Made by a program: the position numbers and the translations under genes. From Inonotus obliquus (taxonomy: Eukaryota; Basidiomycota; Agaricomycetes; Hymenochaetales; Hymenochaetaceae), in the NCBI GenBank assembly GCA_032164295.1, contig JAJHTX010000005.1, positions 2,356,001 to 2,420,000 on the forward strand: a stretch of 64,000 nt of DNA. The letters run 5' to 3'. Positions 12,176-23,515 of the stretch are shown piece after piece. Position 1 is the stretch's first letter. Each line of letters starts with the position of its first letter. The notes beneath the pieces are model-generated. The model was not told the origin of the DNA. It ran no database searches and saw only the letters and a list, made by a program, of their open reading frames with translations.

Positions 12176-13930
12176 TTAAGAGAGAGAGACAAGCTCAAAG
12201 GCAACAGGTACACTCAGAGAGGTCTTTAGCATTTCAACGTGAGACGCATTTTCCGCCTCGGTCTTCGTGCCAGATATAACTGGGCCAGAAATAGCAGCCT
12301 CAGAAGACTTGACAGAAACACCCGCATTACTCTGATCCACCGCACCACTCGCCTGGAGGAGACGAGCTTTCTTCAGGTCATCGATATCCGCCTCAGAAGA
12401 CGACCTTTTCCTTCCGACTTCAAGTTGAACTTCTCTTCTCTGGCGGTGAATAGCGCGGATAATCTCCAAAGATCCAATTGACGCATGTACATGAGCCGCA
12501 TCAGGAGGATAGAGCAGAGATCCAGGCAGTCTGGTATAATCAAAGGTGAACGTCGTGTTGACCTTCAAGCTTGGGCTAGTGGGAGCAAGAATACGGTGGT
12601 TTGGTTTGCTGAGAACGAGCCGTTTCTTGGGTTCCTTGGACTCCCTAGTGATCTTCGCTGATGGCTCTGCCTTTCTATCCTTCGGAACGGGAGCTGAGGT
12701 AACGTCTTCGTTCTTTTTCACAGGCAAGTCTTTGTGAGGCCCAGAAAGCGCTGCAATAACTTCGCTTGAGAAAGATGTTATATCCAGCCTAAGATCCAGA
12801 ACAGTCAAACCACTAGCTGTAGAAAAGCGACTGTCGCTCTGAGTCAGAGTCTTTGGAGCACTCGTATTGAAATCAAGAGGGAAGGTATCTGGGTTGATGG
12901 AGGCAAGAGACTTGATGACTGAGATTCCATCCTTGTTCGCGACCGATTTTGATTTTTCCTGTGTTTTAGAAGGAGGGTCGTCCTCCATAGTAGCAACGTT
13001 GGAATTTGGAGCCTCCGAACCAACCGTGGTTGCACTGAACATGTCTCTGGTACCTTCGTAGGGAGCCCCTTGATCATCCGTTTGCTTAGCGTCGGTGGCC
13101 ACGGGTCCATCAAATGTCGCAACTCCGGACTCAAGCACAGCACTGGAGCTTCTGTTCGTGATGCCCTTGCATCTAAAATCCCAAGTGAAACGCGCTTCCT
13201 CATTATCTTCGTCCTCTACATGGAGAGGTTCAGGCTGAGAAGTAGGCATCGTGGCGGGAAAACCTGGGGTACAAGGTGTCGGAGGACAGGAAGTAAACTC
13301 GGAAGCGGACGTTGTACTGTCCGTTAGTGGAGTAGGAGGCTCGGAAGACCCGGGAATGGAAAGTGAGGCGAAATGGTTTCCCAAGGGTTGAGGGTGTTCA
13401 TTCTGTGGTGGGCTTGGAGGACGAGGAGAAAAAATATGAAATTCTGGGGCTGGGGATGGCGGTGCTTCGGTATCTCGATAAATGCTGTTCATTGCACGTA
13501 TGCGATCGCGAGGGAGTGGCGATTCCACATCAGGTCGAGCTCGAATTGTCTCGTTCCGCAGAGTGAGTGGTGGTGGAGGAGAACGTTTGGCCGGTTTTTG
13601 CTTCTTCCTGCGTCGCATTAGCACGAAGGTGACGACCCCGCCAACAATCGGAATGGCGAGAATTGCAAGGTACGCCAGGTGCGAAGAGCCAGAACTATCT
13701 ACGGAATTCACGGCAACCGTAGGTGAGGGTTGAAGAATGAGAGGACCAACGCCAGAGTTTGACAGAGGTCCGTCGGTCATCATAATCGGAATTTTCTGAG
13801 CAACAGATGTGGGTATACCCGAAACGACAGTGGTACTTAAGGAGCGAGGGTAGAAGTGATCGTGTGGTGGCAAGGGAGGAGTAGTTCCCGAAGGTGCCAG
13901 AGTGCTGTTGGAAGGAGCGTAGGGAGCCAT
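12176..13930 (-). CDS. Single-pass membrane protein with long Ser/Pro-rich cytosolic tail (584 aa)
   Basis: One exon on the - strand. The frame extends upstream with a GTG at 14017, but the first ATG is at 13930 (MAPYAPSNST). The N-terminal 84 residues are Ser/Thr/Pro-rich and lack a signal peptide. One hydrophobic helix at residues 85-105 (LAYLAILAIPIVGGVVTFVLM) is followed at once by RRRKKQ, which predicts a cytosolic C-terminal tail. The tail is about 480 residues of low-complexity Ser/Pro/Glu sequence with clustered SP/TP sites, ending in a more ordered stretch containing FTFDYTRLPGSLLYP and IRAIHRQRREVQLEVGRKR. Agaricomycetes carry many proteins of this architecture; I know of no assigned function. 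The gene at 39279-40801 has the same layout without clear sequence similarity. Confidence 0.8.
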   Translation of the reverse strand: MAPYAPSNSTLAPSGTTPPLPPHDHFYPRSLSTTVVSGIPTSVAQKIPIMMTDGPLSNSGVGPLILQPSPTVAVNSVDSSGSSHLAYLAILAIPIVGGVVTFVLMRRRKKQKPAKRSPPPPLTLRNETIRARPDVESPLPRDRIRAMNSIYRDTEAPPSPAPEFHIFSPRPPSPPQNEHPQPLGNHFASLSIPGSSEPPTPLTDSTTSASEFTSCPPTPCTPGFPATMPTSQPEPLHVEDEDNEEARFTWDFRCKGITNRSSSAVLESGVATFDGPVATDAKQTDDQGAPYEGTRDMFSATTVGSEAPNSNVATMEDDPPSKTQEKSKSVANKDGISVIKSLASINPDTFPLDFNTSAPKTLTQSDSRFSTASGLTVLDLRLDITSFSSEVIAALSGPHKDLPVKKNEDVTSAPVPKDRKAEPSAKITRESKEPKKRLVLSKPNHRILAPTSPSLKVNTTFTFDYTRLPGSLLYPPDAAHVHASIGSLEIIRAIHRQRREVQLEVGRKRSSSEADIDDLKKARLLQASGAVDQSNAGVSVKSSEAAISGPVISGTKTEAENASHVEMLKTSLSVPVAFELVSLS

Positions 13931-14471
13931 AACGGCTGGTAAGCGAGACCTCAGAGTAAGAAAATGAACTGTCCCATGAAGGGGAGGAGGAGTGCTGAAA
14001 AGCCGTGGGATAGCCACTTAGTTGTCCTGGGAGGCTGGCTTCGTTGCCGTCCAGTTCAAAATCGCGTGGAAATTCGTTCTAGATCAGTGGTCCTCGGTTG
14101 AGTTCGAGGGCTCAAAATCGACCTGTCCCATGGCAAAACAATGGCTAAGCATTGAATGAATTTCCAAGGAGCATGAGCAGATGCTCCCAGCAATTGGCCT
14201 ATCAATGTACGTGTACGCATCGGATAGATTGGCACAATTAGAAAGAGATGACAGTGGAATGAGAATACTTTTACGAAACTCATAATATTATCGTAAGCGA
14301 AGTCGGTGCGGATGGTGGATTGGTGTCAAGAGGAGGTGCGAACTCAACGAGTTTGGGCGTGTTCGAGTCACGTGTGCAAATAAACAAGGGTTCAGGCATC
14401 CCTGACGAGCGCGTCTCAACGTTCTCTCGTTCGATTTCTTGTCAGTCGTCTCGACTCTCACTTTCACGTCA
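13931..14471. promoter_or_regulatory. Divergent promoter region
   Basis: This 541-bp stretch separates two divergently transcribed genes. It holds no coding sequence that I can support. Small open frames (14056-14283, 14288-14536) show no family resemblance. Confidence 0.45.
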
Positions 14472-16779
14472 ATGCCTGGCACTGTTTCTGACGATAACAC
14501 GTTGCAGTCAACACAAACAACGTCCATAAAAGCCACAAAGGTGAGAATTGTCTTGGATTACTCGAACCTATCCTCATCTCAATCATGGTTGCCTTTTGCC
14601 GACAGCGCAAGATCGATGATGCTCTCTATAATCTTGACCAAGCTCTCCGTTCAAATGATGATGTCGCACGTCCTCCGGCCAAAAAGATGAAATTTCCTGG
14701 GTCCCTGTACAGTACCCTTGCCAAGTATGGCATCAAATCAAAATCAAGATTCACACCAAGGTTGGCGTTGATTCATTTACTTCGGCTCCTTTCATTCTCA
14801 TGCCTCTCACTTACAATGATCTTCAGCACGAAGTCCGGGGATTTGAGCTTTCTTTCAAAGACTGCACCTCATCTTTCTGCTATTATAACTCGCGCTGCGT
14901 CTAAGAAAGAAAAGGAGGAACAATGCTCTCGTGCAGCGGTGGCCAGTGTGAGTACGCCCACGGTACAGCCAACGCCCGTAGAATATAGACCATCCTCTAC
15001 CGCTTCTTTCTTGTCACGACTTTCTACATTCAAAATATCAACATACTCTACGAAGCCTTCGTCGATTGACGCTGTGGCTGCCGCTAAGGCAGGGTGGATT
15101 AATGAAGGAAAGGAAAGATTACTATGTGGAGTATGCAAAACGACTTGGATTCTTACTTCTCGCGATGGTCTCAGTAAGGATGCTGGTAAGTTTGTTTTTC
15201 ACAAGCGAAGGACACGTGCACTTATATCTCTTAAGCCAATTCTTTGATTGAAAAGCAGCGAGTACAGCTCGTGCAAATGCATAAAGATGCGTGTCCATGG
15301 AAGGCGAAGCAATGCGACGGTATGTCTTTCTTCTATTTGAGAGTTTCCTTGAGTCTGATGATCTTAAAGATTCTGTGTATTGCATTCCTTTAAAGGCACC
15401 TTCTATTCTTGCAAAAGAAATGAAGTCAAATGCTCTGGCGCTTGACGAGAAGAAAGTTTTAGAAGGCGTTGACATACGACACCCCTTGGTATACCATTTT
15501 TCATTTTATTAACGACCCTTTCACACTGACGTGTCAATTCTATTTTCAGACTGCAAGCCAAGTCAATGCTTTGTTATCGGCATTATCATCCGTCAAGTTG
15601 ACTCGACCCTCTGTTTCGGAGGCCAATGAGTCAACTGCCGAGAATCAAACAACACAAAGCGAGTTGATGGAGGCAGATCCTTCCCAGAAGGCCGCTTTAG
15701 TGGCTGTTTTCGGTTGGTCGTTACTGCCGCCGACGGCTGAGCCTCACCGCACATTCCTATCCGTCGCGCCTGCAATGTCTATATCACAGGCGCCTGCAAG
15801 TTCAATATCCCGTGCGCCAGCAGCTTCCGGTCCGGATCGCCGAACGAGCTGGAGCTCGTCCATTAGCGAGGCGGGTTCCCCGAGGCCTACTCGTATTCCT
15901 GTTCCGCGGACGTCGTCTACAGTCACTACTAGGTTATATCGTCAAGAGGCATCAAAGAAACGAGACGACACCCTTCTTCACTGTGCTCTCTGCCAAAGAC
16001 GGGTTGGGTTATGGACGTTCAAGGGCAGTGATGGTTCCTCCTCACCGGCATTGGTTACTCCAGCGAGTCCAACTCCGCCAACTCCAACGCCTTCAGCAGC
16101 CCCTCCGACTTCGTCGATGTCTACTACCATCAATGGTTCTTCTCGTCTAGCTGCTCGACGTGTCTCACAAGGACCGATGCCGAAAAGATCATTCGATCTT
16201 CTCAAAGAACATCGTTCTTACTGTCCATACGTCGTGCGATCTACCAGCATACCTTCTCTGTCTTCTCTGGTCCATCATAGTGTGCCAGCGCGTAGTTTCT
16301 CCGCTAGCTACACCGTTCAATCCTCTCGAGCGACTCCGAGCCGATCAAATTCAGCTTCATCTTTCAACTTCTCTTCGTTACGCGGCGCTGCACAACATTC
16401 TCAGACCGATTCTCCGAGTGGACTTGGTGAACCTACGACCGTGGAGGGTTGGCGAGCTGTGTTGACCATGGTAATGCGTAGCGGTCTTGGAAAGCGGCAG
16501 CGGCAGCGCGCGTCAATGAACACCTATGGTTTGCGCTCTTCTTCTGACTCACGCGTACCCGGAGCTCAGTCCGAGGGACTGGACGGTTCTCCGCATCGAC
16601 CCGGAGTAGAGGATAATGATCCGATGGAAATTGAAGACGGAATACAAAAAGTGGTAGAAGATGTGAAGAAACACGGGGTAGGTATTCCCATGCCTTCGCT
16701 TGGCTGAACTGTCACTAATGGATTCTGTTATTGACAGGGCAAGGACCTCATTCGATATGTGAAAAGTCTGTTCAAATAA
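14472..16779 (+). CDS. C3HC zinc-finger protein, Rsm1/NIPA type
   Basis: Six exons: 14472-14540, 14606-15185, 15263-15319, 15370-15488, 15550-16677 and 16738-16779, giving 664 aa. The C3HC domain is assembled across three splice junctions: AAKAGW, then LLCGVCKTTW, then VQLVQMHKDACPWKAKQCD. Family members such as fission yeast Rsm1 (mRNA export) and human NIPA (SCF adaptor) share this domain. The second conserved block (Rsm1 C-terminal) shows LHCALCQRRVGLWTF, LLKEHRSYCPYV and VEGWRAVLTMV. Ser-rich linkers separate the blocks. A possible extra intron at 14762-14824 (5' site GTTGG) is a multiple of three and would shorten the protein to about 643 aa; the residues it encodes look unlike the rest, so I favour splicing. 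The function here is inferred from the family only. Confidence 0.88.
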
Positions 16780-17221
16780 GAGAACGCCGATTGGGCTGTC
16801 AGGTATTCTTTGTCTTCTCCCCATGCCAAGCCGGTTTTCTTGCTTTGAATAACCACACCGTCCTCCATGCTAGTCACTCATAACCACGATGCATCTCTTT
16901 CAGCGTCTTTCAGGGCTTCGTCTTCGACGACTCGTATCATCTTTAATCCTCATCGTACACATCAATTTTTGTAGTATTGAATCGAGAAACTCGTTTCGGC
17001 GATTGGACAGGTGATCCCTTCCAATCCAAGTAATGAAATACATATTTATGATGTTTTACATAATTTGAGACTTTGCATTGCGATCCTGGCAGTGTCGCGA
17101 AGGGAAGACTCCAATAACCTATTTGCAGCGAGAGGGAAGCGACAGCCTAATGTAACCGTCGAAAGTGATTTCCTCGGGTGGAAAGTAAACTGAATGTGCT
17201 TCAAGTCAGTATTACACTCCC
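16780..17221. other. Intergenic between C3HC gene and 5S rRNA
   Basis: This is the 3' flank of the C3HC gene plus the upstream region of the 5S gene. No coding region or repeat is supported. Confidence 0.45.
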
Positions 17222-17339
17222 ATCCACGGCCATAGGACTCTGAAAGCACCGCATCCCGTCTGATCTGCGCAGTTAAACAGAATACCGCCTAGTTAGTACC
17301 ACGGTGGGGGACCACGCGGGAATCCTGGGTGCTGTGGTT
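17222..17339 (+). rRNA. 5S ribosomal RNA
   Basis: A 118-nt sequence beginning ATCCACGGCCATAGG and ending in GGTGCTGTGGTT closely matches basidiomycete 5S rRNA as I know it. The two ends pair (ATCCACGGC with GCTGTGGTT) to form helix I. The internal control region lies around GATCTGCGCAGTTAAACAG and GTACCACGGTGGGGGACCAC. A run of five T at 17348-17352 just downstream fits RNA polymerase III termination. There are a few differences from the common sequence in the middle (AATACCGCCTAG where GTACCGCCCAG is usual), so it could be a divergent copy. It is transcribed by Pol III and here stands alone between protein genes. Confidence 0.9.
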
Positions 17340-17830
17340 CTAATATATTTTTCGTACGACATTTTGTTTGTATTTTTACAGCAAGGAGATATCAAACCTT
17401 CTGGATACTTTGCTTACAAGTAAGAATGGAGGTCGAATAGAGTTTTTCGACTGGATGTCAAACGGGTCCGGTTATGCCACTACCCGGATTCTCTGGGCAT
17501 AGCAAGAGGCATCAATAGTAATACCAAGAACACAATAAAACAAACGATGTTTCAAGCATTGTCAACAAACGAAAGCACATTACAACGTGGGCACCGTACA
17601 TAACATCGTTAGCATAATGCTATGACATCCCAAAAACCAAGTAACGAACAAAGAACCCAAAGAATCCAAAGAACCCAGCGACCCAAAAAACCCAAAAAGA
17701 GAAAAACTTTGCAAACACTTGGAATACTTGTAGGAGTATACTCGCTCGATCTCGAGTTTGAATCTATTTACGAATACATAGGTTCGAGGGACTCGAAGAT
17801 CGGAATGAAGAGGCGAGTGATACCTTAGAA
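17340..17830. other. Intergenic after the 5S gene
   Basis: This holds the Pol III terminator (T5 at 17348-17352) and about 480 bp without a supported gene. A purine-rich stretch at 17630-17700 is built from repeats of AAGAACCCAAAGAAcc type and is simple sequence. Confidence 0.45.
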
Positions 17831-18555
17831 CTAAAGGCCCAAGAGACCGAGAGTAAGACCGAAGCCGAGGCCACTGAGCAGACCAACCACTCCGTTGAGC
17901 CTATATGGTTGATTAGTATTGTTAATTTTGCCCGCATTAGATAAAGAAGGACGTACAAGCCGCCAACGAGAAGACCGACGCCGAAGAGAGTGACGTTGAG
18001 GGAGCTGATGAGTTTGGCAATCGCGAAGTCGAGAGAAAAGATGAGGAACGTGAGGGACGGGAAACCGATCGGGATGATCTTGACAACACCAGCAATGTCC
18101 TGAACGAAGATTTAAGATCAAATAACTAGAAAAGAAGGGGAAGTTATTACCTTGACCACCGTGGAGATCTTAGCGGCGACGGCGTCGTTAGTCGCGCGGT
18201 TCTTGAGCCTGACGGGACCGACGCGGGAGACGGAGCTTTGCGCACTTTCGATTGCCAGGACCAAATCTTTAACCAAATTTTCTAACTGGGCAGAATTGGC
18301 CGAAGGGCTTGCTGCCGCGTTCTCTGTATGGGCAGGAGTATCAGTATGTGTGTGCATGTTACGCATTGAAGGTGAGTTCAACTGACTGATCTGAGGTACA
18401 AGCCGGTCGGACTGGGACTTGAGAGAGTCGACAATACTCTCGACTGTGTTGGCTGCCTGGCGCTCCTCAAGATCGACCGGGGCGGGTGTAGCTACCACGA
18501 GAGCTCCGAGCGTGAAGACGAAAGCGAAGCAGGAGACGATGCGAGAGAACAACAT
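17831..18555 (-). CDS. Small secreted protein with hydrophobic C-terminal region (205 aa)
   Basis: Three exons on the - strand: 18151-18555, 17957-18099 and 17831-17900, with 51- and 56-nt introns. Residues 1-22 (MLFSRIVSCFAFVFTLGALV...) form a signal peptide, followed by ATPAPVDLEERQ, which looks like a short propeptide. The middle contains a His/Thr-rich patch (MHTHTDTPAHTENAAASP) and amphipathic helices. The last 70 residues are hydrophobic (GFPSLTFLIFSLDFAIAKL, GVGLLVGGLLNGVVGLLSG), enough for two or three helices; the protein may embed in or coat a membrane or surface. It is not a hydrophobin, as the eight-cysteine pattern is missing. A TATAAAAG element on the - strand (18673-18680) lies 118 bp upstream of the ATG. 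Such families are common in Agaricomycetes; I know of no function. Confidence 0.8.
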
Positions 18556-18672
18556 TGTGCTTGGAGATGTGGGTAGCGTTAGATATGCTGGTTGAAGCAA
18601 TTAGTAGACAAGAAGCGATTAGTAGACAAGGTAGAGGCTCGTCTGCTGCTTTCTCCTCGTTCAACGGGGCCT

Positions 18673-18680
18673 CTTTTATA
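18673..18680 (-). promoter_or_regulatory. TATA box of the small secreted protein gene
   Basis: TATAAAAG read on the - strand, 118 bp upstream of the ATG at 18555. The position and sequence fit a fungal core promoter and suggest regulated,strong expression. Confidence 0.6.
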
Positions 18681-21600
18681 GAGCATTTCCAGTAGAGTAC
18701 ACGTAAGACACATGATGGAACATAAAGCGAGCAGAATTAGACCCAAGCCTTGACTAGCGCACTTACTCCGTTCATATGCGTCTAGATTGAATCATAATAC
18801 GGTTGTAGAAGCGACCACATAAGCTCATCAAAGCTTACGAGCCATCGAATCAACCTTTGGATCAATCTATTCGAGTCCACCGACCAATAGGACTACCGTC
18901 AGTCCCAGGGACGTCAAAAGCATCATTGGGTAGGCAGATACTCCAGAAATCCAATCGGAGTCACCATCGTTGAAGGGCACAGGTTGCGGCAAAACCAGTT
19001 TGGTGTCGTTATTTTGTCAAACAAAAGAAAAATTGTTTTCCAAGACACCAGAAAACATGCAGGAGACATCGGCCGTGCTTCTCGATGTACCAAGAGACAC
19101 TAGACGTTAGTTTTACCGGGTAGGAAGCGTTTGATCGCCTGCCAAGTTGGAAACAAGGACCTAAAGCGGCTATTCCAGGGGGCTCCGTTTCCTTGCGCAT
19201 GACCGCAAGTAGTGTTTCTGTAATATCGTTTAATGGTACCTGAACCATTGTGGCATGTGTTGGGCCAAGACGAACGAGTCCGGAATTTTAAGTGGAAATA
19301 GAAGGTTGCGCAACCTTTAGCAATGTCGACGATCAAATCAAAGAACCACGACGCTGAGGGTGACGCAAGCTGAATGTGGGTGTGTTGTGATTCGGCCGCG
19401 AATAATCGAATGGACACACGGATACCTCGGCCGACTTGTCAGATCAGCAGATAGTAATGCAATCATCGCGCGCACCGTTTCTTGGATCAAGAAAATGAAG
19501 ACACGGAAGTCAAACTAGATGTCTGATTTGCTTGGCCAAGGCGCACTTTCAGCACTCGCTCTCAGACGTATCTTCTAGTCCAGGAAGCAGATTTACAAAA
19601 CAGGGGCAGAGAGTATGAAAGAGGAGGCGTAGGGGATAGCAATACTTATCGAACGGATCAAGTAGTGAAAGATGTGGATGGATGAAGATCAGGTTGGTGG
19701 CATCATTCTTTGGGTGTCAGAATTGCCTATTTCGTAGTATCGAGTCACGCGTCTCCAGATGGCCAACTCGGAGTCCTCTCAGACTGTACTGTTAAAAAAT
19801 GTTCAATTTGGCTCTGGCAGGTAAGGTAGCGATAGGTCGACACAACTGAAGGGATAGGAAAGAATGAAGAGAAACCATGGATACCCTTTCTGAGCTGTCA
19901 ACGACCACTTGCAAAGGTGGTCCGATTTGCTGATGTTTTGTGAACTCCGAGCCAGGGCTTGTATAGGCAGAAGACGAGATCAGAGTGAGTTTATGCACCA
20001 TACCATGCTTCTTCCTCGCGGCGCAACTACTCGTGATACTCTGCCTCAATTCCGGTTGACAGGTCTTCCCGGGGATAATACGCCCAGGTACACCTCGACC
20101 CACTTTTCGAGGGTATCGAGCGGCGGAAATACCTAGCTGTGCATCACAAGTCTTCGAGGTTCAAATGTAGAAAATTAAATTTTCACCGTCCACAGCAGAG
20201 ATTCGACCTTGACCTTATTTTATAACCCCCGAGTGAAGAAATTTCCTTGGGAGAAGACTACGCCAGCATCTTCTATGCCATCTCGTCCCGGTGGGTGATT
20301 AGTTGCTGTGCAAGAAGATATCGTTTTGGGTGAGTCTACCGTCGTGGAGCACGAAGCAGCATTCCGCGAGTTGATCGACCTTCGACGAGAGTTACGCGGA
20401 AAAATACACAAGTGGAGCCCGACGACGAAGGTACTGGCATCCGACGGATACCTCGCATGGCATAGTCGAAGCGCGCAAGCGCATCGGGTGACAGGCCCAG
20501 TTCTTTCCGCAAACGATAAAAATTAACGGGCGAAGTACAAAAGCACGCTGGTGGAACGTCAGATGGCGTGGCAAGAAGAGAACCAACGAATTGCAGTCAT
20601 AGGACGAGCATGGAATGGAAACTCGAAGAGAAAATGAGAGGGATACAAGCATTAATTTCCGCGCTGCATGTTGTTGACATCGCCTCAAGATGAGGGTGGT
20701 CTCGACAAGTTCCTTTTCGACACGATCCTTAACACCGATGATGAAGACCTTGAAGTTCGGGGTCCATTACATTGGTACATCCGCCCGCCTATATGGCCAC
20801 ATGCTACATAATCCCGAAAGACCCAGGTATGTCATCTCTCGGGAAATAATTGCCCTATAGGGATAGGTTGTGTAGCTGTCAAAGTCCATTCAAACATGAG
20901 AAAGTGCCTTCTTACGGTTGCTGCCTTTCCGGGTCGTTGCGATCCTGCGCGGCAAAAGGCAAAGCGTGCAAATGATGCGGAGATCGCAAAGAAAATGACG
21001 CCAGAATCCCACGCCTTTGCTCAACGCTCTCAATGTATCCGACTCCTCTGCTAAACTCGCATCGATCAGTCCCTAAATCCCTTCTATCATCATCAATGCG
21101 GATCACAGCACATCTTCTCCTCGCTGTCCACCTGTTGCTTGATGATCCACCTTTCTCGTGGAAATCCTACCGCACTTTCGTTGCGTGTGCTCATCGATCA
21201 TAGAAGAGTCATCGAGCTTCCAGTCCGGCCAAGAGGAAATTTCGACGAGCCCATCGACTTACAAGGTCCTTGAATTTGGCTGTCTTCCCGAGGACACGAG
21301 CTCCATATACCCAAAATTTTCGTGTTCGGACGGAAGCTGGTCGAGTCCTCAGATTCGAGGACATATACGGACTAGGATAGAGCAATCGGCAGGAGAAGGA
21401 CTTTCATGAGCTGATACGTTGATACGCACTCGCATATTATCCATCATGTTCCGCAATTTCAAGTGGTCTTCCCATGAAATAGGAGTTCTCTGGCATTCTC
21501 CCGTCATTTCCAGAGTATGCAGAGATCAACCGGCCGTAATTCCTGCCGGTAGCATGCCAGGTATCCTCTGAGCAAGCTCGTCAAGCCCAGCGAGTGATGA

Positions 21601-22358
21601 TAGATCTCGAAATCTAGCCTTATATCCCGTACTCACCTCCTCACAAGTAACCGCATACTGCATAGCTTTCGAACGCTGTCATCCATCCGTATCGTTCATC
21701 GTTAAGTTGGTGCAATCATCAAACAGATACTCACCTCACCGATAAACTACAATGCAGGCTAGTCGCGATCGCAGGCGATTTGAGTCAACTCTGGTTAGAT
21801 TGTGGTATTATATTAGTACTGAGGTTCTTTGTGGCATTCAAAGTATGGTCGGTTAGTGATGGGAATGACATTGACAAAGTTGGGACGGGCGTCACGGACT
21901 ATCACAAAAGGTGTGACCGTGAGAACCCCGATAGTAGTATACAAAAAAAGTCCCTTTCACGGCGGAACATCCACACATCAAGACATCGACTACTTGGCAC
22001 GGTGCTGCATCTGAGATATGACGGAGGCCATAGTCATAGCAGACCACAGCGGTGGCACTGGTGGGTCGGCTTCAAAGAGGGTCGGAGGGCCGAAGCCACA
22101 ATACCAGTAGGTGTGGCCTGGAGCGTAAGACCTCGTGCCCATTCTCATAAATAGAGGGGGTAGTGGCCTGTGCAGATGCGCCCTTCCACTGTCTTCTACC
22201 AGATACGCATTTTCCCAGCACGTTATACGTTGACCAGCGGCACAATTCTAACCGTGAGTTCAACATCCTGCCGCTGCATGTACCGCTCATCCTCACTTCA
22301 GCCTACGTGCAGCTTCGCAAACCAATAAACGAACGTTTCAAAAGTGTTCAATTCGATA
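18681..22358. other. 3.7 kb gene-poor stretch
   Basis: I find no gene I can support. Open frames on both strands are short (under 130 codons), do not join across plausible splice sites into a recognisable family and lack signal peptides or known motifs. No terminal inverted repeats, tRNA or long direct repeats were noticed by eye. The stretch may be decayed mobile or gene sequence, or a long regulatory region. Confidence 0.4.
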
Positions 22359-22826
22359 ATGGCTTCTGAGGGATCGACCTTCACAAGAGCACTTCAGCAT
22401 GATCTATCACCCCATGTTATCAATACTCACGTCCATCCCAATAACTTCTTCACGGACGAGCGCGGGTCCATTCACCTACCTACTCCACGGCGTACCATCC
22501 CTCAAGAGATGCAGGAGTACCATCCACCCCGGACAGATTTTCTGTTCGGAACGTATGACGCGTTCAAAACCAGCTCATCCCAACAGAAGACGGTCGAGTT
22601 TCCGCCGGCGCCTATGGACTCCTATGAGACGTTTAAGAGGCCGGACCATTCCACCAACTGGTGTGCGCCAATCCACCATGAACTGCATAGAGGTCACCAA
22701 TGGGCTTCCAACAATGTCGATATCGTCGTTGATGAGGATATTGAAATGTGTGCTATAATGGACATCGATTCTGATCCCGTTCAAAGTGATCCTGTTCAAA
22801 GTGATGAGAGGATGGATTGCGAGTGA
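22359..22826 (+). CDS. Short hypothetical protein (155 aa)
   Basis: One open frame from the ATG at 22359 (MASEGSTFTR). No family is recognised. It is polar, rich in His and Pro (HVINTHVHPNN, RGSIHLPTPRRTIP), with an acidic tail (VVDEDIEMCAIMDIDSDPVQ) that ends in a duplicated SDPVQ unit arising from a 15-bp direct repeat in the DNA (about 22773-22802). No signal peptide or membrane helix is present. The frame could be a real small gene or chance; it lies at the edge of the gene-poor stretch. Confidence 0.45.
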   Translation: MASEGSTFTRALQHDLSPHVINTHVHPNNFFTDERGSIHLPTPRRTIPQEMQEYHPPRTDFLFGTYDAFKTSSSQQKTVEFPPAPMDSYETFKRPDHSTNWCAPIHHELHRGHQWASNNVDIVVDEDIEMCAIMDIDSDPVQSDPVQSDERMDCE

Positions 22827-23515
22827 GACGGAGAGCTGCTGTTGTTTGTTCCATAGTGGATTATTTGGTTAAAAATCTCATGCGACATAATGATGTATCT
22901 TATTTTTCCTTATCCTTATCTGTACATGACAATTCAGCGATTTTGCTCCAAGACGCATTAGGTCATGAAAAGGTCACGCGTATCCAGAGTGCTCATGTGA
23001 TGCGATTTTTGGCCCAAATGTTCAACTGATGTTCCTTTCGCCACCTATCTGCTCTAATTCCATATGCCTAGATGGCACTGCAAAATATTCACCGAGCTTT
23101 TTATCGTCTTCCGAATGGTTACGCTTAGATAAATAATTAACCGGTTCGCTGGTCAAATGACCTCGAACCAACTTGACGCATGGCGCTCGGTGACTTGTCG
23201 ACTGGCGCGGATTGAGGACTTTGAGCGGCTGTCTATGTCCGTTTCTATTTCTGCCCACGTATGCGAGCATGGATTCGCTGGTCCCATTGCGTCCGCTAGC
23301 ATTGAGCGGCCCACTCGGCTCGGTCGATGCCAGACTCAGGTCACGCGTAACTCCCACCGAGGTTACATCCTCTACGAAGATGCAGGAAGGAAACTCGGAC
23401 CTTCCTTTGCAGTTTATTCTTGCTGGGATGGTATGCGTCAGGAACTCCCGAAAATTTTGGGCACGGCACAAAAGCCCATGAGGTAGCAAGAGCGTTTATC
23501 CCAAAGTCGCGCGCA
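22827..23515. other. Upstream region of the GH115 gene
   Basis: This is 689 bp holding the presumed GH115 promoter. Open frames on both strands (for example 23022-23489 -, 23157-23486 +) overlap one another and resemble no family, so none is reported. Confidence 0.4.

Noticed and set aside
23022..23489. 155-codon frame on the - strand upstream of GH115
   Set aside because: It overlaps opposing frames of the same size in the promoter region and shows no family resemblance.
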